DNA of 64,000 bases. Origin: Micrococcus cohnii. GTDB lineage: Bacteria; Actinomycetota; Actinomycetes; Actinomycetales; Micrococcaceae. The stretch covers positions 1,550,001 to 1,614,000 of the forward strand of contig NZ_JACHNA010000001.1 of the NCBI RefSeq assembly GCF_014205175.1, read 5' to 3'. Position numbers and translations under genes: made by a program. Below are positions 63,400-64,000 of the stretch, piece after piece (positions within the stretch are counted from its first letter, which is position 1; each line of letters opens with the position of its first letter). Under the pieces are notes generated by a model. It was not told the DNA's origin. It did not search any database and worked only from the letters and a program-made list of their open reading frames with translations.

Positions 63400-64000
63400 T
63401 TGACCGCATTCGAGAACCGGTCCGCATCCGCATCCCGTTCCACGTTCCGCGCTTCTGCCCGGAAGCGTCTGGCTCCCGCCGCCGCGCTCACGGCGCTCGC
63501 GCTCGGCCTGAGCGCCTGCTCCGTCGCCGATCAGGGCGGCGGCGAGAAGAACGGCGCCGGCGAGGGCGGGAAGGGTTCGAAGGGCACCGTCACGATCATG
63601 ACCCATGACTCGTTCGCGCTGCCCGACGAGCTCGTGCAGAAGTTCGAGGACGAGTCCGGCTACACGCTGAAGACCACCGCGCCCGGTGACGCCGGCGCCG
63701 TCGTGAACCAGCTGCTCATGGCCAAGGACGACCCGACCGTCGACGGCGTCTACGGCGTCGAGAACCACTCGACGCACCGCCTCATCGAGGAGGACGCGGT
63801 CGCCGAGTTCACCCCCGAGGACCTGCCGGACTCCGCTGAGGACGAGATGGTCGACGGCCGGATGACCCCGATCGACCAGGGCCAGGTGTGCGTCAATGTG
63901 GACCCGGCCTGGTTCGAGGAGCACGGCATCGAGGCGCCCACGAGCATCGACCAGCTCACCGAGCCCGAGTACGCGAAGCGGCTGGTCGTCACCAGCCCGG
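63400..64000 (+). CDS. Thiamine ABC transporter substrate-binding lipoprotein (3' end cut)
   Basis: The TTG at 63400, behind AGGAGG, opens a frame that runs off the window after 200 codons. A lipoprotein signal ends ALALGLSAC, then GTVTIMTHDSFALPDELVQKF, NQLLMAKDDPTVDGVYGVEN and TPIDQGQVCVNVDP, the pattern of thiamine/TPP-binding proteins (ThiB/TbpA). The preceding TPP riboswitch strongly supports thiamine uptake. The permease and ATPase genes should follow beyond the edge. The TTG start is unusual but is the only one matched to a ribosome site. Confidence 0.93.
   Translation, partial: MTAFENRSASASRSTFRASARKRLAPAAALTALALGLSACSVADQGGGEKNGAGEGGKGSKGTVTIMTHDSFALPDELVQKFEDESGYTLKTTAPGDAGAVVNQLLMAKDDPTVDGVYGVENHSTHRLIEEDAVAEFTPEDLPDSAEDEMVDGRMTPIDQGQVCVNVDPAWFEEHGIEAPTSIDQLTEPEYAKRLVVTSP

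Noticed and set aside
57477-63608. A 2043-codon open frame on the + strand
   Set aside because: It lies antisense to putA and the AI-2E gene; it reads as low-complexity Gly/Arg/Val/His without domains, and it arises from strong third-position GC in the real genes.

Overview
This window is about 64 kb of very GC-rich DNA whose gene content is typical of an actinobacterium. The markers are an HspR/HAIR-controlled dnaK-grpE-dnaJ-hspR operon, Mrp genes with a fused mrpA/B, a dCTP deaminase, a bifunctional PutA without a DNA-binding domain, a fused CopD/CtaG protein, several MMPL exporters and many genes that look leaderless. The family mix suggests Micrococcales, probably Micrococcaceae-like. The genus is inference and was not determined. 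Nearly every position is coding. The long frames opposite real genes are high-GC artefacts and are left out.

Region by region. 1-2.7 kb holds clpB (cut by the window edge) with an HspR operator. 2.8-7.1 kb holds a DoxX-like protein, a DedA protein, a repeat-rich lipoprotein and trmB. 7.1-12.7 kb holds the heat-shock operon dnaK-grpE-dnaJ-hspR plus a downstream alpha/beta hydrolase; tandem HAIR sites lie in front of dnaK and a large hairpin lies between dnaK and grpE. 12.7-19.7 kb holds two MMPL exporters, one divergent from a MarR gene and one from a TetR gene, with a small P-loop kinase between them. 19.8-21.1 kb holds a PabC-like lyase and a DUF4235 protein. 21.2-28.0 kb is a complete Mrp Na+/H+ antiporter operon, then dcd, tRNA-Gly(CCC), an AEC permease and a flavodoxin.

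30.6-39.5 kb is a one-direction cluster that looks devoted to copper supply and envelope redox: a thioredoxin/NHL protein, a lipoprotein, CopD-CtaG, a Tat-exported DyP peroxidase, a PCu(A)C chaperone, CopC and a His-rich membrane protein. 39.7-41.3 kb carries HU and the zinc-free ribosomal trio rpmB-rpmG-rpsN behind a long leader. 41.4-48.8 kb is a 5-oxoproline-type catabolic locus: an NRAMP-like carrier, a GntR regulator, a fused biotin carboxylase/BCCP, a fused PxpB-PxpC, PxpA and a nitrilase-family amidase. Two matching palindromes fit GntR control. I regard this as the most interesting system here.

49-64 kb holds an MBL-fold hydrolase, an MscS channel, hisD, an S4-domain protein, a cold-shock protein, a surface-stalk protein, a glutamate-synthase-like protein, putA, an AI-2E family permease, and a TPP riboswitch in front of a thiamine-binding lipoprotein that runs off the end.

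For at least ten genes the start codon lies 6-8 bases after a -10-like hexamer, usually with no Shine-Dalgarno sequence. This suggests widespread leaderless transcription and was used to choose several starts.
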